64,000 bases of DNA from DATHWB01 sp040880725 (lineage in GTDB: Bacteria > Actinomycetota > Acidimicrobiia > Spongiisociales > ZC4RG35). The stretch spans positions 35,805 through 99,804 of the forward strand of contig JBBDHV010000035.1 in the NCBI GenBank assembly GCA_040880725.1, read 5' to 3'. Of the stretch, positions 24,648 to 33,099 are shown one piece after another (within the stretch, counting starts at the first letter, position 1; each line of letters opens with the position of its first letter). A program made the translations under genes and the position numbers. Below the pieces are notes generated by a model. The model worked only from the letters and a program-made list of their open reading frames with translations. It searched no databases and was not told where the DNA came from.

Positions 24648-26840
24648 GTGGCTGACGCCTCTCGCATCGTCGTGGACGGCGCCCCCGTCGGATTCGAAGA
24701 GGGCGACTCCGTGCTGGCTGCCCTCGCCCGGTCGGGCACACTTCCCGCCGGTTGCCTCTGCAACGCCGGAGACTGCCCGCACTGTCTCGCGACGATCGAT
24801 GGAATCCCCCACCGCCGGATGTGCCGATCGTCCGCCTCCGCGGGCATGGAGGTGGTCACGACCCCCGTTGCAGCCCACCCTGACCTCCCCGACGAACGAG
24901 TCTCCGCCCCTCCGACGACGCGCAACGAGCACGCGGACGTCGTCATCGTCGGTGGGGGAACGAGCGGCACGACCGAGGCGAAGCGTCTCCGTTCTGCCGG
25001 TCGCTCGGTCGTGGTGCTCGACACCAGGGAGGACGCCGAAGCTCTGGCGGTCTATCGAGGTCCGGTCGTCGTCGCGCGCGTCGGTGGAGACATCGTGCGG
25101 TTCCACTGCGATGAGGTGGTTGTCGCCACCGGAGCAGCAGAGATCCAGCCCGTGGTGCCAGGAAGTGGACTCGCAGGTGTGCTCACACCGCGTGCCGCCC
25201 GGGACCTGGCGGAGGCGGGCGTCGACCTCGGCCGTGTCGTCGCGGTGGGTGCCGCGTTCCCAGGGGTCGCGGCGGACGTCATCGCCGGCACCCTCGTCCG
25301 CATCGAGGGGTCGGACCGAGTGGCCAGAGTCGTCGTCGATGTGGACGGCGACGAGGTCGTTCATGACTGTGACACGGTCGTCGCAGCCTTGGGAACCTAT
25401 CCGCGCGATCTGCTGGCCAGGATGAGCGCAGATTCGAAGGTGAGAACCGTGGGACGCGCCGCATCGGAGCCCACGATTCCCGAATGCCCGGCCGAGGGCA
25501 CCGTGTGTCCGTGCTCCGCGGTCACCGTGGCGGATCTCGACTTCGTGTTCGAGCGGGGATTCTCCGAGATCGAGCTCTTGAAGCGGGCGACCTTGGCGGG
25601 AACCGGAATCTGCCAAGGGGTCGTGTGCACGCCGTATCTGCGCTCCTTCGTGCTCGACAGGGGCGGCGAGCTGCAGCCGACGTTCACTGCTCGCCCGCTC
25701 GCCCGGCAACTGAGCATCGGTGAAGCCGCCGGGGGATTCCGTTTGCCGCCCATCCACCGCACCGGCCTCGACGCGGTGCATAGGGGGCTGGGGGCGCGTA
25801 TGGATCGGATCGGCGGCTGGTATCGACCGTGGAAGTATCCGGACACCGACCGGGAGTACCGGGCAGTTCGTGAGGCCGTTTCTCTCGGTGACGTCGGAAC
25901 CCTCGGCAAGATCGTGGTGCGAGGACCGGATTCGGTGGAACTGCTCGAGCGGATCTACCCATGCCGGGTCGCAGACATCGCTCCCGGACGTTCGCGCTAC
26001 GCCTTGCTTCTCGCCGAGTCCGGTGGGCTGATGGATGACGGTCTCATCTCGCGGATCGACGAGACGACCTTTGCGCTGTCGTTCACCTCGGGGGGTGCAT
26101 CCCACGCCGAGGCATGGCTCCGGGACTGGGCGAACGGCTTCGGGGTCGATGTTCGCATCATGGATCGGACCCACTCATTGGGGGCGATCAACGTGACCGG
26201 TCCGCGGGCGAGCGAACTGATGAGCCGGGCCGGACTGTCCGAGCCGATGCGTTTCATGCGGCACGGCCGTCACACCATCGCCGGTGTTCCCTGTCACGTG
26301 TACCGCCTGAGTTTCACGGGCGAGACGTCCTACGAACTCCATCACCCCGTTCGGCACACCGTGGAACTCTGGGATCGCCTCATGGAACTCGGCGCGGAAC
26401 TCGGAATCGCCCCGCATGGGCTCCACACCCTCCAGACGCTCCGTCTGGAGAAGGGCCACATCATCATCGGCATGGACACCGAGCCCGACAGCACCCCGCA
26501 CCGACTGGGGATGGACTGGGCGGTGAAGACGGACAAGCCCGACTTCGTCGGTCGCGAGGCGCTGCTGAGACTCGAGGGCATCCCGATTCCTCGAAAACTG
26601 GTCGGCCTCACTGTGGACGGGGATCCCCCCATCGACGGGGCGCCGGTGTACGTGGAGGACACGATCGGTGGGTATGTGACGTCGGCGGCATGGTCACCTG
26701 TCCTCGAAACGGCGGTGATGCTCGCCTGGGTGGAACTCATCGACGGGGAGGTCCCCGACACGGTCCACGTCGACGGTCGAGTCGCCCACCACGTGCCGAC
26801 CCCGTTCTACGACCCGGAGGGTGCCCGTGCCCGCGCCTGA
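24648..26840 (+). CDS. Compact sarcosine oxidase alpha-subunit-like protein (2Fe-2S, NAD/FAD, Bfd, GcvT domains)
   Basis: A 730-residue protein, shorter than the roughly 960-1000 residues usual for SoxA. Domains in order are: a plant-type 2Fe-2S domain (about 1-65) with Cys36, Cys38, Cys43, Cys46 and Cys59 in CLCNAGDCPHC and RRMCRSS; a shortened Rossmann region (about 95-265) starting DVVIVGGGTSG; a Bfd-like [2Fe-2S] domain with C287-P-C289 and C322-x4-C327; and GcvT aminomethyltransferase domains (about 380-725) with GRSRYALLLAESGGLMDDGL and SYELHHPVR. SoxA hosts the NAD site and the folate-binding half that passes one-carbon units to tetrahydrofolate. The missing length lies in the pyridine-nucleotide region. 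The GTG at 24648 is 5 bases past the ATPase stop. Confidence 0.85.
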   Translation: MADASRIVVDGAPVGFEEGDSVLAALARSGTLPAGCLCNAGDCPHCLATIDGIPHRRMCRSSASAGMEVVTTPVAAHPDLPDERVSAPPTTRNEHADVVIVGGGTSGTTEAKRLRSAGRSVVVLDTREDAEALAVYRGPVVVARVGGDIVRFHCDEVVVATGAAEIQPVVPGSGLAGVLTPRAARDLAEAGVDLGRVVAVGAAFPGVAADVIAGTLVRIEGSDRVARVVVDVDGDEVVHDCDTVVAALGTYPRDLLARMSADSKVRTVGRAASEPTIPECPAEGTVCPCSAVTVADLDFVFERGFSEIELLKRATLAGTGICQGVVCTPYLRSFVLDRGGELQPTFTARPLARQLSIGEAAGGFRLPPIHRTGLDAVHRGLGARMDRIGGWYRPWKYPDTDREYRAVREAVSLGDVGTLGKIVVRGPDSVELLERIYPCRVADIAPGRSRYALLLAESGGLMDDGLISRIDETTFALSFTSGGASHAEAWLRDWANGFGVDVRIMDRTHSLGAINVTGPRASELMSRAGLSEPMRFMRHGRHTIAGVPCHVYRLSFTGETSYELHHPVRHTVELWDRLMELGAELGIAPHGLHTLQTLRLEKGHIIIGMDTEPDSTPHRLGMDWAVKTDKPDFVGREALLRLEGIPIPRKLVGLTVDGDPPIDGAPVYVEDTIGGYVTSAAWSPVLETAVMLAWVELIDGEVPDTVHVDGRVAHHVPTPFYDPEGARARA

Positions 26841-27198
26841 GATGCTCGATGTCGTGAGGGTCGTCGCCCGCCCGGAGGCGATCGCGTCGCTGTCCTCGGA
26901 CGGCGTCGTGTTGCAGGTCGCACCGGACGAAGCCATCGTCCTCGACGCCACCGACGTCACCGTCGACGACGAGTGGGCGATCACCGAGCCCGACGACGGG
27001 TTCGTGGGGGTGGAACTCACTCGTGCCGAGGTCGAGGAGTGGTGCCGCCGGGAGGCGGAGTGGGCCCTCCCCGATCTGGTCTCGTCCTTCACCCAGGGAA
27101 TGGTCGCCGGTCTCGCCGTCAAGATCTGGATCAACGGCGACCGCGCCCTCGTGATCTGCCGCACCTCCCTCGCCACGGACCTGGAGGAGCGGCTGTGA
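26821..27198 (+). CDS. Sarcosine oxidase gamma-subunit-like small protein
   Basis: A protein of about 118-125 residues. Possible starts in one frame are GTG 26821, GTG 26827 and ATG 26842; the first two overlap the end of the alpha-like gene. It is weakly similar to SoxG, with a closing segment VAGLAVKIWINGDRALVICRTS and a preceding VELTRAEVEEWCRREA, and is much shorter than the roughly 200-residue SoxG. Its place between the alpha-like and beta genes is the usual position neighbourhood for a gamma subunit, so the call rests mainly on context. The stop overlaps soxB (GTGA). Confidence 0.55.
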   Translation: MPVPAPEMLDVVRVVARPEAIASLSSDGVVLQVAPDEAIVLDATDVTVDDEWAITEPDDGFVGVELTRAEVEEWCRREAEWALPDLVSSFTQGMVAGLAVKIWINGDRALVICRTSLATDLEERL

Positions 27199-28406
27199 AC
27201 GAGTTCGTCGAGCGCCGCGTCTCCCTCCGGTGGGCCGAACCCAGATCGAGCTACGACGTGGTGATCATCGGCGGCGGCGGTCACGGTCTGTCGACTGCCT
27301 ATTGGCTCGCCCGGGAGCATGGCATCAGCAACGTCGCCGTGGTCGAGCGCGGCTATATCGGCGGGGGCAACTCCGGCCGCAACACCACCGTGATCCGCGC
27401 CAACTACGGCATTCCCGAAGCGATCCGCTTCTATCAGCGAAGTCTCGAGCTCTACCAACGACTCGAAGACGATTCGGGTCGGTGGGTGATGCACCAGGAG
27501 AAGGGGCTGATCTGGACCGTCCACAGCGAAGGCACAGTGCGCGGCGAGAAGAAGCGAGCGCTCATGAACACCGCGGCGGGAGCGGAAACGGTGTTCCTCG
27601 ATGCCGACGAGGTGAAGAGGCTGGTTCCCCAACTCGACCTCACGGTCGGCGGAAGCGGGTACCCGATCCTCGGGGCGTCGTATCACCTCCGGGGCGCAAC
27701 GGCACGGCACGACCGGGTCGTGTGGCTACTGGCCGAAGGAGCGATGGATGCCGGAGTCGACGTGATCCCCCGTACGACGGTGACCGGGATCACGACGCGC
27801 GGCGGCGCGGTGACGGGAGTGGACACCGACAAGGGACACCTGTCCACCGGCACCGTCCTGAGCGCGGTGGGGGGACATGTGACCCAGATCGCGGACATGG
27901 TGGGAGTGCGAATGCCGATCCGCAGCCATCCGCTGCAGGCGTACGTGACCAACCATTACTCCCAGGGGTTCCCGATGATCGTGGGTTCGGTCGACTTCCC
28001 GTTCTACGTGAGCCAGACCCCACGGGGAGAGATGCTGATGGGAGCCGAGTACGAGCGGGCGCCCAGCTTCTCGTATGGCTCGACGTATGAGTTCCTGCAG
28101 AGTTGCTCGGCCAAGGCCGTCGCCATGCTCCCGTTCATGGCAGACCTGCGAATCCTTCGTCAATGGGCGGGAGTCTGTGACATCTCCCCGGACGCCTCGC
28201 CGGTCATGGGCACAACGCCCGTCGACGGCTTCCTCGTCACCACCGGCTGGGGAACGTGGGGGTTCAAGGCGATCCCGGTCGGCGGACAGCAGATGGCCTC
28301 CCTCATCGCCACCGGCGAAACCCCCGAACTCATCGCCCCGTTCTCCTATGACCGATTCGCCAACGACCGCATCATGGCCGACGCCAGTTCGGCGGGAACG
28401 CACTGA
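27195..28406 (+). CDS. soxB: Sarcosine oxidase beta subunit (FAD-dependent)
   Basis: A 403-residue protein, the usual SoxB length. The dinucleotide-binding motif is DVVIIGGGGHGLSTAYWLA (about 21-39), followed by ERGYIGGGNSGRNTTVIR, a classic DAO-family segment. The motif GATARHDRVVW contains His172, which aligns in context with the His that covalently carries FMN in heterotetrameric sarcosine oxidase. The C-terminus has GVCDISPDASPVMGTTP and GWGTWGFKAIPVGGQQMA, typical of SoxB. It oxidises the N-methyl group of a secondary amino acid. The GTG overlaps the previous stop, and the stop overlaps soxD (TGATG). Confidence 0.92.
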   Translation: MNEFVERRVSLRWAEPRSSYDVVIIGGGGHGLSTAYWLAREHGISNVAVVERGYIGGGNSGRNTTVIRANYGIPEAIRFYQRSLELYQRLEDDSGRWVMHQEKGLIWTVHSEGTVRGEKKRALMNTAAGAETVFLDADEVKRLVPQLDLTVGGSGYPILGASYHLRGATARHDRVVWLLAEGAMDAGVDVIPRTTVTGITTRGGAVTGVDTDKGHLSTGTVLSAVGGHVTQIADMVGVRMPIRSHPLQAYVTNHYSQGFPMIVGSVDFPFYVSQTPRGEMLMGAEYERAPSFSYGSTYEFLQSCSAKAVAMLPFMADLRILRQWAGVCDISPDASPVMGTTPVDGFLVTTGWGTWGFKAIPVGGQQMASLIATGETPELIAPFSYDRFANDRIMADASSAGTH

Positions 28407-28639
28407 TGGCCCTGCAGATCCCGTGCGCCTTCTGCGGTCTGCGCTCGGTCGAGGAGTTCGGCTACGGCGAAATCCCGGATGTCCCGGACTCGCTCACCGA
28501 TCCGGCCGCCCGCGACATCGACAGGGTCTTCATGAAGACCAATCCCAACGGACCTGCGGAGGAAGCGTGGTTCCACGTATTCGGGTGCCGACGGTGGTCC
28601 TATCTCACACGAGACCGCTCCAACGACACCTGGCTGTGA
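28406..28639 (+). CDS. soxD: Sarcosine oxidase delta subunit
   Basis: A 77-residue protein starting MALQIPCAFCGLRSVEEFGYG. The CAFCG pair near the N-terminus and HVFGCRRWSYLTRD near the middle match SoxD, which binds zinc through Cys and His residues and sits at the interface of the complex. Its ATG shares a base with the soxB stop. Finding it in order after soxB confirms that the operon encodes a four-subunit enzyme. The stop codon abuts the stop of the convergent acetyltransferase gene with no gap. Confidence 0.9.
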   Translation: MALQIPCAFCGLRSVEEFGYGEIPDVPDSLTDPAARDIDRVFMKTNPNGPAEEAWFHVFGCRRWSYLTRDRSNDTWL

Positions 28640-29179
28640 TCACCAGTCGTCACCCGGAGTTGCTTCACACAGGAGGGTCCCCTCCAGGTCGACGGCGGTG
28701 CTCGGGCCGAACCGGAACACCATCATCGCGTCGTCGTCGTCTTCGGTGCGCCGGACGGTTCCTCCGTCTCTGACGAACGTCGTGCCCTTCCACCGCTCCC
28801 ATCCGAGGCGCTCGTAGAAGGCGAACGCCCCGGTACCCAGCGCTCCGAATTCGAAGTGTCCTGGGATCCACCAGGTTGCCTCCGCCATCGCCAGCGAACC
28901 AAAACCCTGACCTGCCAGCTCAGGCTCGGTCGCCACCGCTTCGACGTACCCGGTCCGCAACGGGTGTCCATCGACTTCGAGGATTCGCCCCACCACCGAG
29001 GCATGCGCGACAGGCCGGTCGTCCCGATACGCCACGAAATGGCGGCCACCGAGGGCGTGCTCCCAGTCTTCGGGGTCGAAGTCGCCGTCGAATGCTCGTC
29101 GGCACAGCGCATGAAGCTCATCGAGCAGCCCCGGTGCGGCTTCGGGGGTGGAGAAGGCATCGACGCGCATCCCATTCAC
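28640..29179 (-). CDS. GNAT acetyltransferase resembling aminoglycoside 2'-N-acetyltransferase
   Basis: A 179-residue GNAT protein. The GTG at 29179 overlaps the upstream peptidase stop; the ATG at 29170 is the alternative. The layout follows AAC(2')-I enzymes: AFDGDFDPEDWEHALGG near residue 31, then HASVVGRILEVDG, RTGYVEAVAT, ELAGQGFGSLAM as the acetyl-CoA loop, FGALGTGAFAFYERLGWERW, a late RRTEDDDDAMMVFRF and a GDDW end. Mycobacterial AAC(2')-Ic shares this pattern and acetylates aminoglycosides, with a suspected native role in cell-envelope or thiol chemistry. The real substrate here is unknown; co-location with a peptidase and a dehydrogenase gives no clue to resistance. Confidence 0.8.
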   Translation of the reverse strand: MNGMRVDAFSTPEAAPGLLDELHALCRRAFDGDFDPEDWEHALGGRHFVAYRDDRPVAHASVVGRILEVDGHPLRTGYVEAVATEPELAGQGFGSLAMAEATWWIPGHFEFGALGTGAFAFYERLGWERWKGTTFVRDGGTVRRTEDDDDAMMVFRFGPSTAVDLEGTLLCEATPGDDW

Positions 29180-30054
29180 CCTCGAGCGCTGGCGACCGCC
29201 GACTCGATCGCCCGACCCACCGCTTCGAAGGCCGCCTCCGCGACCAGGTCCAACTGCGCTTCCGCCTTGCCACAGCTCACCGCGAAACATGTGTCGCCGT
29301 CGAACCGCGTGTGGGAGGGCCGCAGGCAGGCGGCGAGGGCGTCCTGGCCGCGCACTGCCAGCCTGCCGAGTTCGGCTCGCGAGAATCGGGCGTCGGTGGC
29401 GACGACCACGAGGGTCGTGTTCTGGCCCCAACCCGGCATGAACGGCGGCACGCCGGCAACGTGCGGGCCGCCGGAGAGCGGCACCCCTTCCAGGGTGAAC
29501 ACGTCTCCGATGGCGTTCAGGACGACCAGGGCTCCCACCCGTGCGCCACCCATCTCCACCACCGCTGAACCCAGGCCGGTCTGAATCGGATAACCCCGCC
29601 ACTTGGCGGCCGTCGTGCCGGTGGCCGCTCCAACTTTCCCGAGGACGAGCGGATCAGATGACCGGGACCGATAGGCGGCCGCTCCCGCCTCGGCGTCGGG
29701 CCGTGCCCCCGCGTCTCCGACCATCAGGTCGAACACCACCGCTCCCGGCACGATCGGAACCTTGCCTGCCGGCGTCTGGTGCCCCCGGTCCGCGGCCTCG
29801 AGCTCGCGCATCACGCCATCGGCCGCGGCGAGTCCGAACGCGCTCCCGCCGGCCAGCAGGATGGCGTCACAGCGTTCCACCGCCATACCCGGCTCGAGGA
29901 GCGCGGTCTCCCGGGAGCCCGGGGCCGCCCCTCGCGTCTCGGCTGTGACCACATTCGGGCTCGGGAGGACGACAACCGTGCACCCGGTCAGGCCGACCGG
30001 ATCGGTCCAGTGGCCCACTTCGATGCCCGGAATCGCGGTGATCGTCATGTTCAT
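29176..30054 (-). CDS. P1-family (DmpA/NylC-like) self-cleaving peptidase
   Basis: A 292-residue Ntn hydrolase of the P1 family (peptidase S58/T-type). Family segments are MTITAIPGIEVGHWTDPVG at the start, LLAGGSAFGLAAADGVM, GKVGAATGTTAAKW, GALVVLNAIGDVF and QNTTLVVVATDARFSRAEL. The expected self-cleavage is between Asn212 and Thr213 in QNTTLVVV, by analogy with NylC, leaving Thr as nucleophile. Members remove D- or L-amino acids from peptides or hydrolyse cyclic and linear amides. The ATG at 30054 overlaps the stop of the SDR gene (ATGA), so the three genes form one operon. Confidence 0.88.
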   Translation of the reverse strand: MNMTITAIPGIEVGHWTDPVGLTGCTVVVLPSPNVVTAETRGAAPGSRETALLEPGMAVERCDAILLAGGSAFGLAAADGVMRELEAADRGHQTPAGKVPIVPGAVVFDLMVGDAGARPDAEAGAAAYRSRSSDPLVLGKVGAATGTTAAKWRGYPIQTGLGSAVVEMGGARVGALVVLNAIGDVFTLEGVPLSGGPHVAGVPPFMPGWGQNTTLVVVATDARFSRAELGRLAVRGQDALAACLRPSHTRFDGDTCFAVSCGKAEAQLDLVAEAAFEAVGRAIESAVASARG

Positions 30055-30842
30055 AGCGGTGGGGTGTACCGGCCGTCGATCGCCAGCCAACCGCCATCGA
30101 CCGCGAGGAACGAACCCGTCACGAAGGATGACGCGTCGGACGCCAGGAACACGATCGGTCCTGCCAGTTCGATCGGCTGTGCCCACCGACCCAGTGCAGC
30201 TTTCTGTGCATAGGCCTCGTACCACTCGGGGACGTTCTTGATCTGCTCGGTGAGAGGGGTCTCGACGACGCCAGGAGCAAGAGCGTTCGCCCGCACGCCC
30301 ATCGGACCGAGTTCGGCGGCCAGCGCCCTGATCATTTGCACGACGCCGGCCTTCGTCGCTCCGTAGATGCCCTGCCCCGGCTCCACGACCTGGGCGCGAA
30401 TCGACGAGATGACGACGATCGAGCCCTTCCCCGCTTCGGCCATGATGCGACCGGCCCGGGTGACGACGTTGAACGTCCCTTCGAGGTTCACCGACACGAC
30501 CCGGCGGAACTCTTCATCGGAGAGGTCGAGTAGCCGCTTGCGCACGTTGATGGCAGGTGTCGTCACGAGGATCTCGTGCGTGCCGACCCCATCGAAGAAC
30601 TCGGACACCGATCGCACATCCGCCACGTCGACGACCGCTGACTCGGCCTGTCCCCCACCGTTCCGTATCTCGGCGGCAACAGCCTCGGCTGCCGTTGCGG
30701 ACAGATCCGCGCAGATGACAGTGGCACCCTGGGCGGCGAGTGCGCGGGCCCCTGCCGCTCCGATACCGCTCCCCGCCCCGATGACGACCGCGCGCCGACC
30801 GGTGAGATCGAAGAGGGCGCGATAGGAGTCGAGACCGGACAC
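30051..30842 (-). CDS. SDR-family NAD(P)-dependent dehydrogenase
   Basis: A 263-residue classical short-chain dehydrogenase with a GTG start. It has the cofactor motif GAGSGIGAAGARAL (about 22-35), the catalytic Ser in VVISSIRA, the YxxxK motif YGATKAG, and VRANALAPGVVETPL. The substrate cannot be inferred. The partial AAVVIGAGSG form with Asp in ICADLSATAAE suggests NAD rather than NADP. It is first in a three-gene operon with the P1 peptidase and the AAC(2')-like gene. Confidence 0.9.
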   Translation of the reverse strand: MSGLDSYRALFDLTGRRAVVIGAGSGIGAAGARALAAQGATVICADLSATAAEAVAAEIRNGGGQAESAVVDVADVRSVSEFFDGVGTHEILVTTPAINVRKRLLDLSDEEFRRVVSVNLEGTFNVVTRAGRIMAEAGKGSIVVISSIRAQVVEPGQGIYGATKAGVVQMIRALAAELGPMGVRANALAPGVVETPLTEQIKNVPEWYEAYAQKAALGRWAQPIELAGPIVFLASDASSFVTGSFLAVDGGWLAIDGRYTPPL

Positions 30843-30863
30843 CGGGCTGAGCCTAGAGAGCGG

Positions 30864-31277
30864 TCAGCGGACGGTGAAGGCGTCGTCGGGAAGGCTGTCC
30901 TTCGAGCCGCGCTCGACGACATCCCGGCCGAACGGTGCGAACGCCAGTCCGACCATCTTGAAGTTGGCGATCGCCATCGGGATTCCGATGATCGTGATGA
31001 AAAGCGCGATGCCGGTGATGATGTGCACGAGCGCCAGCCACCAGCCGGCCAGTACGACCCACAGCAGGTTCCCCAGCAGCCCGAGCGCACCGAGGGACTT
31101 GGTCCGCACCACTGCCCGGCCGAACGGCCACAGCGCGAACCCCGCCAGCTTGAACGCCTGCACACCGAACGGGATCCCCACGATGGTGACCATCAGGATC
31201 ACGCCGGCGATCACGTAGGCGACCGCCAGCTCGATTCCCGCCACGACGAGCCAGATCAGGTTGAGGATCACACCCAT
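30864..31277 (-). CDS. YccF-domain inner membrane protein
   Basis: A 137-residue membrane protein made of two copies of the YccF repeat, each with two hydrophobic segments: IVGIPFGVQAFKLAGFALWPFGR and then IIGIPMAIANFKMVGLAFAPFGR. The duplicated GIP...F.PFGR motifs define the family, whose function is unknown. A short charged tail ends the protein. It is divergent from the second ABC operon. Confidence 0.9.
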   Translation of the reverse strand: MGVILNLIWLVVAGIELAVAYVIAGVILMVTIVGIPFGVQAFKLAGFALWPFGRAVVRTKSLGALGLLGNLLWVVLAGWWLALVHIITGIALFITIIGIPMAIANFKMVGLAFAPFGRDVVERGSKDSLPDDAFTVR

Positions 31278-31342
31278 ACTCCGAGGATAGATCGACGCGG
31301 TCGGTCGCGGCTCGAGACCGGCTTTCTGGTATCAACCAGTGA

Positions 31343-32278
31343 ATGTACGTGGCTCGCCGGGTGGGGGTGTTTCTGATCTCGGTGGTGGTGGCGTCGGCGC
31401 TCGTCTTCTCGGTGATGTCGATCCTCCCGGGCGACCCGGCGCAGGTCATGTTGGGAACCCAGGCCACACCGGAGTCGGTGGCGGCACTTCGCGCCGAACT
31501 CGGACTCGACCGTCCGATCCCCGTCCAGTACCTCGACTGGCTGGCGGGCGTGGTGCGCGGTGACCTGGGGACGTCGATCTTCTCGGGACAGGACATCGCC
31601 GCACAGATCGGATCGCGGCTGCGCATCACCGTTCCTCTGGCCCTCATGGCGATGACCATGACCGTCCTGCTGGCGTTTCCTGCGGGCGTCTACGCGGCCT
31701 CGCGTCACCGCCGCCTCGGGGACGGCATCGTCACGACGGTCAGCCAGGTGGGACTGGCGATCCCCGCGTTCTGGGCAGGACTCATCCTGGTGAGCGTCTT
31801 CGCCGTGGGACGCGGCTGGTTCCCCGCCAACGGATTTCCCGGATGGGCGGAGGTGGGCAAGGCGCTCCGGGCGCTGTTCCTCCCCGCACTCTCGCTCGCC
31901 ATCGTCCAAGGGGCGATCATCACGCGTTACGTGCGCTCCGCCGTTCTCGACACCCTGGCAGAGGACTACATCCGCACGGCGCGCTCGAAAGGACTTTCCC
32001 GGCCCGCCGCCCTCTGGAAGCATGGGCTGAGGAACGCAGCCATCCCGGTGCTCACGATTCTCGGGCTGCAGTTCGCCGCACTCCTGGCGGGAACCGTCGT
32101 CATCGAGAGCGTGTTCGTCCTGCCAGGGCTCGGCTCGATGCTGCTCCAGGCGATCACGAGGCGCGACCTCCTGCTCGTTCAGGGTGGCGCACTCGTGATC
32201 GTGGTCCTCATCCTCCTGATCAACCTCCTCGTCGATCTCGCCTACCGCTTCATCGATCCGAGGGTGGCACAGCAATGA
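31343..32278 (+). CDS. ABC transporter permease, DppB family (second importer)
   Basis: A 311-residue permease starting MYVARRVGVFLISVVVASALVF. The motif MSILPGDPAQVMLG and RGDLGTSIFSGQD are DppB/OppB features. The docking loop is DTLAEDYIRTARSKGLSRPAAL, and the end reads LLAGTVVIESVFVLPGLGSML. It is the first gene of a five-gene operon, and each following junction within the transport genes overlaps by 4 bases apart from the binding-protein gene. Confidence 0.93.
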   Translation: MYVARRVGVFLISVVVASALVFSVMSILPGDPAQVMLGTQATPESVAALRAELGLDRPIPVQYLDWLAGVVRGDLGTSIFSGQDIAAQIGSRLRITVPLALMAMTMTVLLAFPAGVYAASRHRRLGDGIVTTVSQVGLAIPAFWAGLILVSVFAVGRGWFPANGFPGWAEVGKALRALFLPALSLAIVQGAIITRYVRSAVLDTLAEDYIRTARSKGLSRPAALWKHGLRNAAIPVLTILGLQFAALLAGTVVIESVFVLPGLGSMLLQAITRRDLLLVQGGALVIVVLILLINLLVDLAYRFIDPRVAQQ

Positions 32279-33099
32279 GATGGAAAAGGGTGAACCTCGT
32301 CGTGGGAACGGCCATCGTGCTGGTGGTCGTGGTCACCGCGCTGGTCTCGTACGTGTGGACACCCTTCGACCCGGAACGGATCTCATCGACCGAACGGCTC
32401 CTGGGCGTCGGAGAGAACGGTCACATGCTCGGTACCGACCAGTTCGGACGTGATGTGCTCTCCCAGATCATGGTCGGATCCCAGACAGCGCTCTTCGTCG
32501 GGATCCTCGCGGTCGGGATTGCCGTCGTTGTCGGCATCCCCATCGGCGGCGTCGCCGCTGCCCGCCGCGGCTGGTCCGAAGACGTGGTGATGCGCATGTC
32601 GGACGTGATCTACGCCTTCCCGCCGGTGCTGCTGGCGATCCTGTTGGTGGCGGCAGTCTCCCCCGGCATCGGGCCCGCAATGGTCGCCATCGGCATCGCC
32701 TATGTGCCAATCGTTGCCCGGGTGACACGAGGTGCCGCCCTCAGTGTGTTCGAGCGGGACTTCGTCTCGGCCGCCCGAACCTATGGCAGGGGCAAGTCCT
32801 ACATCTTCATCCGTCACGTCCTCCCGAACATTGCGTCGGTGCTGATCGTCCAGATCACCGTGCTGTTCGCATTGGCGATCCTGGCCGAAGCCGCGCTGTC
32901 GTTCTTGGGCATCGGCGCACAACCGCCCCGTCCGTCCTGGGGCAGAAGCTTGCGGGACGCACAGACCTTCATTCAGTTGTCGCCGCGGCTCGCCGTTTGG
33001 CCCGGCCTCGCCATCGCGTTCACGGTGCTCGGGTTCAACCTCCTGGGCGACGGTCTGCGAGACGCGCTCGATCCCCGTCTGGAGGTCCGGCGCGTATGA
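32275..33099 (+). CDS. ABC transporter permease, DppC family (second importer)
   Basis: A 274-residue permease from the ATG at 32275, overlapping the stop of the preceding gene. The signature HMLGTDQFGRDVLSQIMVGSQ follows the first membrane helix. The docking loop SVFERDFVSAARTYGRGKSYIFIRHVLPN and the final LGFNLLGDGLRDALDPRLE are typical of DppC. It pairs with the preceding DppB-like subunit. Confidence 0.93.
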   Translation: MRWKRVNLVVGTAIVLVVVVTALVSYVWTPFDPERISSTERLLGVGENGHMLGTDQFGRDVLSQIMVGSQTALFVGILAVGIAVVVGIPIGGVAAARRGWSEDVVMRMSDVIYAFPPVLLAILLVAAVSPGIGPAMVAIGIAYVPIVARVTRGAALSVFERDFVSAARTYGRGKSYIFIRHVLPNIASVLIVQITVLFALAILAEAALSFLGIGAQPPRPSWGRSLRDAQTFIQLSPRLAVWPGLAIAFTVLGFNLLGDGLRDALDPRLEVRRV

